This document shows, one piece after another, positions 32,515-35,473 of a stretch of 35,473 nt of DNA; the stretch's first letter is position 1; each line of letters opens with the position of its first letter. The notes below the pieces were generated by a model. It had not been told where the DNA came from, did no database searches, and was given only the letters and a program-made list of their open reading frames with translations. The DNA lies in contig CALLKA010000101.1 of assembly GCA_938008665.1 (NCBI GenBank), forward strand, positions 1 through 35,473, written 5' to 3'. This DNA is from an uncultured Bacteroidota bacterium. GTDB lineage: Bacteria; Bacteroidota; Bacteroidia; Chitinophagales; Chitinophagaceae. Both the position numbers and the translations under genes were made by a program.

Positions 32515-35193
32515 TTATTTTTTACTTGTATAAGTTGCGTGGTTTTTATTTCCACCCGCCTTTAAATAAGCAATCAAATCACTTAGCTCTTCTGCATTTA
32601 ATCCATTAATCATTCCGGGTAACATTGGAGATGTTTCTGAAACGCGTGTGCGTGCAACTTCTTTTTTAGACAATGTACGAACCACATCAGTCGCAAATGG
32701 ATTTTGAGAAATATAATAGTTTTTACTATCCTGGCGAATTAATCGACCCAAAACAGATCCTCCTTTTTTAAGAAAGAAGACGGTTGCGCCAAATTGATCT
32801 GAAATTGTTTTACTTGGTTCAATAATAGCTTCTAAAATATCTTTTGTGCTAAATCTGGTTCCAAGTTGCGTAAGGTCTGGTCCAGAAACGCCGCCCTCTC
32901 CTTTCATTTGATGACAAGAAGAACAAAGTGTTGCTGCAAACATTGATTTACCGCGTGTGAAACTTCTAACGCCTGTGCTGGAATCAACCGCATTTACCGC
33001 ATTGACAATTTTCCAGTTTTTCCCTGGGCCCTTTGGCATTATTGTTCCCGCAGGAACACCTGATCTTGAAATGCTAACAATTGAATCTCCAGAAATTTTA
33101 TTATACATTTCAAATTGCTCTTTTGGAACATTTGCTAAAGCGTTTTTACGTGCGGTATTTATAAATCCAACATAACAAACCCCTCCTTTATATCCAAATG
33201 CTTTATAATACCACTGAAAGTATTGTTTTTGTGTCGCGGGAGTCCAGCCATTTTTTGCTTGGCTTAAAACATTCGCATACCAGGTTTGTTGTGCTGGAGG
33301 TACTTTTGATAACATGGAAGCTATATCCATTCCATATTGCGGGTTGCGTAAAATTAAATCAGAAGATTCTGAAATTGATTTTTGTGCAGGCGCATCATCT
33401 TTTGCTGTAGCTAATAATGCCATTGTTTTTTCAACCGCCTTTGGCGCATCTATATAAACCAATAATTTACTTAATTCGCGATTGAGTGAATTTGTTTTAG
33501 CAGGGTAGCTTGGGCTTAATGCGGCAGATACTAACTTTTTTGTTTCTGTATCTGGATCTCCTAAGCGAATAAAATTTAATTCAATAGCGCGTAGTAAATC
33601 TAATTGTTGTGGTTCGGTTAATTTTGTAAAATCAACTTTTGCCAATAATCCCACCACCGCCTTTCCCGTGCCGGCAACACCCTTGCGCGCGTTTGCAATT
33701 GCGGCATGTGTTAAAATAACGGGGTCTTTTTCATTAAGCAACTTGTTATACCACTCTTCCACTGGTTGGTTTTCAATAGCTATTCTTGCGGCATATCTAA
33801 TAAAACGATCGGCGTCTTTTAAATAAGGCCATGCAAAATTAACAGCAGCTGGATTTTTAACACCATGAAATGATTCAAGCTGTCTTCGAATTTTTTGTGT
33901 GTTTGTTAATTCTGTTACAGGAAGGGGGTCATTTGGTAAAGAATTATCTCCGTAATAAACACGGTATAAATCTGATTCAAGGCGACGTCCTCCTGTTAAA
34001 AAATATAAAGCGCCATCGGGTCCTACAACACCATCAGTTAAAGGAAGTGGGGCGCCAGAAATAAATTCTTCGCCTGTCGTTTTATAAGAAGCGCCATCGG
34101 GTTCGTTATATACAGCATATATTATTCCAAAGCTCCAATCAAAAGCAAATAAAGCTTTGCGATATTTTTTAGGAAACCTTGCGTTTATTCCGCTTACTAG
34201 GTTAGTAGGAGAGCCTTGTCCTACATTAATTACCGCAGGAAGGTTGTCAGGATATTTTGGTGACCACTTATCTGTTCCCGGTCTCCATCCAAACTCGGCG
34301 CCACTTGTTACGTGAACTATTCGTGTTGGGCGATACCATGGTGTTCCAAAGTCCCACTCCATATCAGAATCATAAGCAAATAAATCACCTTGATCATTAA
34401 ATGAAATATCAAAAGGATTTCTAAAACCAGATGCAATTAATTCCCAATTAGTGCCAGTTGAATCTAGGTGTGCCACCCAACCGCCTAATGTTTGTACGGT
34501 ATTATCATGACCGTTTGGATCTTTTATGAGTGGAAATAAATTATCAATTTTATTTTCTGGAAAATTTCTATAAGAATTTACTTTTGGAATTTTTGTAAAG
34601 TTTCCTGCAACAACATAGATTGATTTTTTATCTGGTGATAATATTACACTATGTGGTCCATGTTCTCCTTCTCCGTCTAATTCTTTTATAAGTGTTATTT
34701 TATCAAAGGTATCATCGCCATTTGTATCTTGTAATCTATATAAACCACTTCCTCTTTTTAATTTATCATTTGATCTGTTATTAATCATAACATATAAACT
34801 ATTAAATGCCCATAATAAACCATGCGCATGTCCTATTGTTACTGGTGATTTTGTATTTATAGTATCTCCATAAATTTTTAATTCTTCAATACTAGTTTTT
34901 GTAATCGTATCTCCTATTGCGGGAACTTTTAATCGATACAACGCTCCGTATTGATCAGATGCAATAATTCTTCCTTTATCATCAAAGGTCATAGATACCC
35001 AAGATCCCTCTCCTTTTGCAGATGGACCATATAATCTTTCCGCATGAAATCCTTCAGGTAATTTTAGGTTTGTTATTTTAGGATCTTTTGGTTCTTGAAA
35101 ATTTTCTTGTTTAGATTTTGTAAAAGAAACTAATAACACTAATAAAAAAATAGTGGTTATTACTAAACTAATGGAAGTAATTTTTTTATTCAT
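32515..35193 (-). CDS. PVC-type beta-propeller - HEAT - cytochrome c protein (putative membrane-bound dehydrogenase)
   Basis: 892 residues, first gene of the nine-gene operon. An N-terminal signal or anchor (SLVITTIFLLVLLVSFTKS) precedes a propeller over about 45-430 (VSMTFDDKGRIIASDQYGAL, GEHGPHSVILSPD, FAYDSDMEWDFGTPWYRP, DGVVGPDGALYFLTGG). HEAT-like helices occupy about 450-640. The Pirellula-type heme-binding domain has CSSCH at 757-761, GPDLTQLGTRFS, EAIIEPSKTISDQF and a likely axial methionine in SPMLPGM (857-861). There is no SGNH domain, unlike the 1055-residue paralogue. It probably functions as a periplasmic dehydrogenase or electron acceptor for sugar oxidation. The propeller has no PQQ signature that I can identify, so the cofactor is unknown. 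Confidence 0.87.
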   Translation of the reverse strand: MNKKITSISLVITTIFLLVLLVSFTKSKQENFQEPKDPKITNLKLPEGFHAERLYGPSAKGEGSWVSMTFDDKGRIIASDQYGALYRLKVPAIGDTITKTSIEELKIYGDTINTKSPVTIGHAHGLLWAFNSLYVMINNRSNDKLKRGSGLYRLQDTNGDDTFDKITLIKELDGEGEHGPHSVILSPDKKSIYVVAGNFTKIPKVNSYRNFPENKIDNLFPLIKDPNGHDNTVQTLGGWVAHLDSTGTNWELIASGFRNPFDISFNDQGDLFAYDSDMEWDFGTPWYRPTRIVHVTSGAEFGWRPGTDKWSPKYPDNLPAVINVGQGSPTNLVSGINARFPKKYRKALFAFDWSFGIIYAVYNEPDGASYKTTGEEFISGAPLPLTDGVVGPDGALYFLTGGRRLESDLYRVYYGDNSLPNDPLPVTELTNTQKIRRQLESFHGVKNPAAVNFAWPYLKDADRFIRYAARIAIENQPVEEWYNKLLNEKDPVILTHAAIANARKGVAGTGKAVVGLLAKVDFTKLTEPQQLDLLRAIELNFIRLGDPDTETKKLVSAALSPSYPAKTNSLNRELSKLLVYIDAPKAVEKTMALLATAKDDAPAQKSISESSDLILRNPQYGMDIASMLSKVPPAQQTWYANVLSQAKNGWTPATQKQYFQWYYKAFGYKGGVCYVGFINTARKNALANVPKEQFEMYNKISGDSIVSISRSGVPAGTIMPKGPGKNWKIVNAVNAVDSSTGVRSFTRGKSMFAATLCSSCHQMKGEGGVSGPDLTQLGTRFSTKDILEAIIEPSKTISDQFGATVFFLKKGGSVLGRLIRQDSKNYYISQNPFATDVVRTLSKKEVARTRVSETSPMLPGMINGLNAEELSDLIAYLKAGGNKNHATYTSKK

Positions 35194-35217
35194 TTTTTAA
35201 ATTTATCTATTTTATGA

Positions 35218-35232
35218 TTTGAAATTTTCAAA
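35218..35232. promoter_or_regulatory. Palindrome TTTGAAA-T-TTTCAAA, candidate operator of the sugar operon
   Basis: Seven-base arms match perfectly around a single central T. It lies 25 to 39 bases upstream of the first ATG of the operon, where a repressor or activator site would be expected. Low-complexity sequence makes chance occurrence possible. Confidence 0.35.
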
Positions 35233-35417
35233 ATATTGCACTTAATTTTATTTATTATAAACCGATATAAATTAGTTTTAAATAAAATAAAAGCAAGCAA
35301 AAATTGTGTATGAAAAATTAAGCTTTATGAAGCAAATAAAAAAGGGGAATGCGGGTTATTATTTAAAAATAAAAACGAACCAATAATCGGGGTTGAATTA
35401 AAAAAGGGGGTTGTATT

Positions 35418-35432
35418 TAGTTTTAAAAACTA
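35418..35432. repeat. Palindrome TAGTTTT-A-AAAACTA
   Basis: Seven-base perfect arms around a single A, about 225 bases upstream of the operon start. It could be a regulator site or part of a terminator for a gene beyond the window; there is no clear U-tract. AT-rich context lowers its weight. Confidence 0.25.
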
Positions 35433-35473
35433 ATGACTGTTATTTTTTATTAAATTAATTATATTTTATTGTT

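Larger units (their letters stand above)
35194..35473. other. Gene-free AT-rich region upstream of the nine-gene operon
   Basis: No open frame with protein-like sequence lies between the start of the 892-residue heme protein gene and the window end. It is AT-rich with several purine runs (such as AAAAAAGGGG near 35340). It should hold the operon promoter, but I find no full TAnnTTTG box on the minus strand. Two palindromes are listed separately. Confidence 0.6.

Noticed and set aside
33870..34064. Small plus-strand open frames opposite the heme protein genes (for example here and 27266-27520)
   Set aside because: They are antisense to well-supported coding sequence with no start-site signals or family similarity.

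Overview
The window is a composite. Bases 1 to about 2120 are GC-rich and read like a beta-proteobacterium of the Comamonadaceae type (MarC tail, DUF2238 membrane protein, LysR regulator, divergent VOC-like gene). A short GC-rich stretch (about 2121-2437) carries a minus-strand piece of a zinc-type alcohol dehydrogenase that is cut at both ends. From about 2431 to the end the DNA is AT-rich and reads like a Bacteroidota genome, most likely Chitinophagaceae. The evidence for that is weak Shine-Dalgarno sites, candidate TAnnTTTG -7 boxes and gene families such as GH3-like, DUF1080 and PVC-type heme proteins. Two genes are cut in mid-frame at the joins and no transposase, integrase or tRNA is visible. 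I therefore read the left end as an assembly chimera rather than natural transfer.

Layout of the Bacteroidota part. (1) 2431-4871, minus: fatty acid hydroxylase/sterol desaturase family protein, kdsB and a kdnB cut by the join, an outer-membrane Kdo module probably making 8-amino-Kdo. (2) 4975-6090, minus: dnaN with its own terminator, divergent from recX, an omega-amidase-like nitrilase and nagA (6196-8628, plus). (3) 8634-10459, minus: a SuhB-like phosphatase and thiL. (4) 10538-14021, plus: a GH3-family acyl-adenylate enzyme, a LysE-type exporter, an exported unknown protein and mtgA. (5) 14032-21009, minus: phospholipid acyltransferase family protein, mgsA, a glutamate-carboxypeptidase-like M28 peptidase, uvrB, pnuC and a NadR-like ribosylnicotinamide kinase. 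(6) recA (21096-22115, minus) with a clear terminator and an unusual repeat cluster upstream.

(7) 22338-35193, minus: nine tightly packed genes forming one apparent operon, the most interesting part of the window. In transcription order they are a c-type cytochrome/beta-propeller protein, a DUF4432 epimerase-like protein, a mannose-6-phosphate-isomerase-like cupin, a 1055-residue SGNH-propeller-HEAT-cytochrome c fusion, an exported ThuA protein, a D-tagatose/D-psicose 3-epimerase-family protein with all metal and catalytic residues in register, a second TIM-barrel isomerase, a Gfo/Idh/MocA dehydrogenase and an exported DUF1080 (3-keto-glycoside hydrolase family) protein. Together they suggest oxidation of sugars to 3-keto derivatives, periplasmic cleavage, and cytosolic reduction, isomerisation and epimerisation, with two periplasmic heme proteins as possible electron acceptors. 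That pathway is inferred from family knowledge and gene order; the substrate cannot be read from the sequence.

I saw no rRNA, tRNA, CRISPR array, insertion sequence or riboswitch. The last 280 bases (35194-35473) are AT-rich and hold no gene, only two short palindromes upstream of the nine-gene operon.
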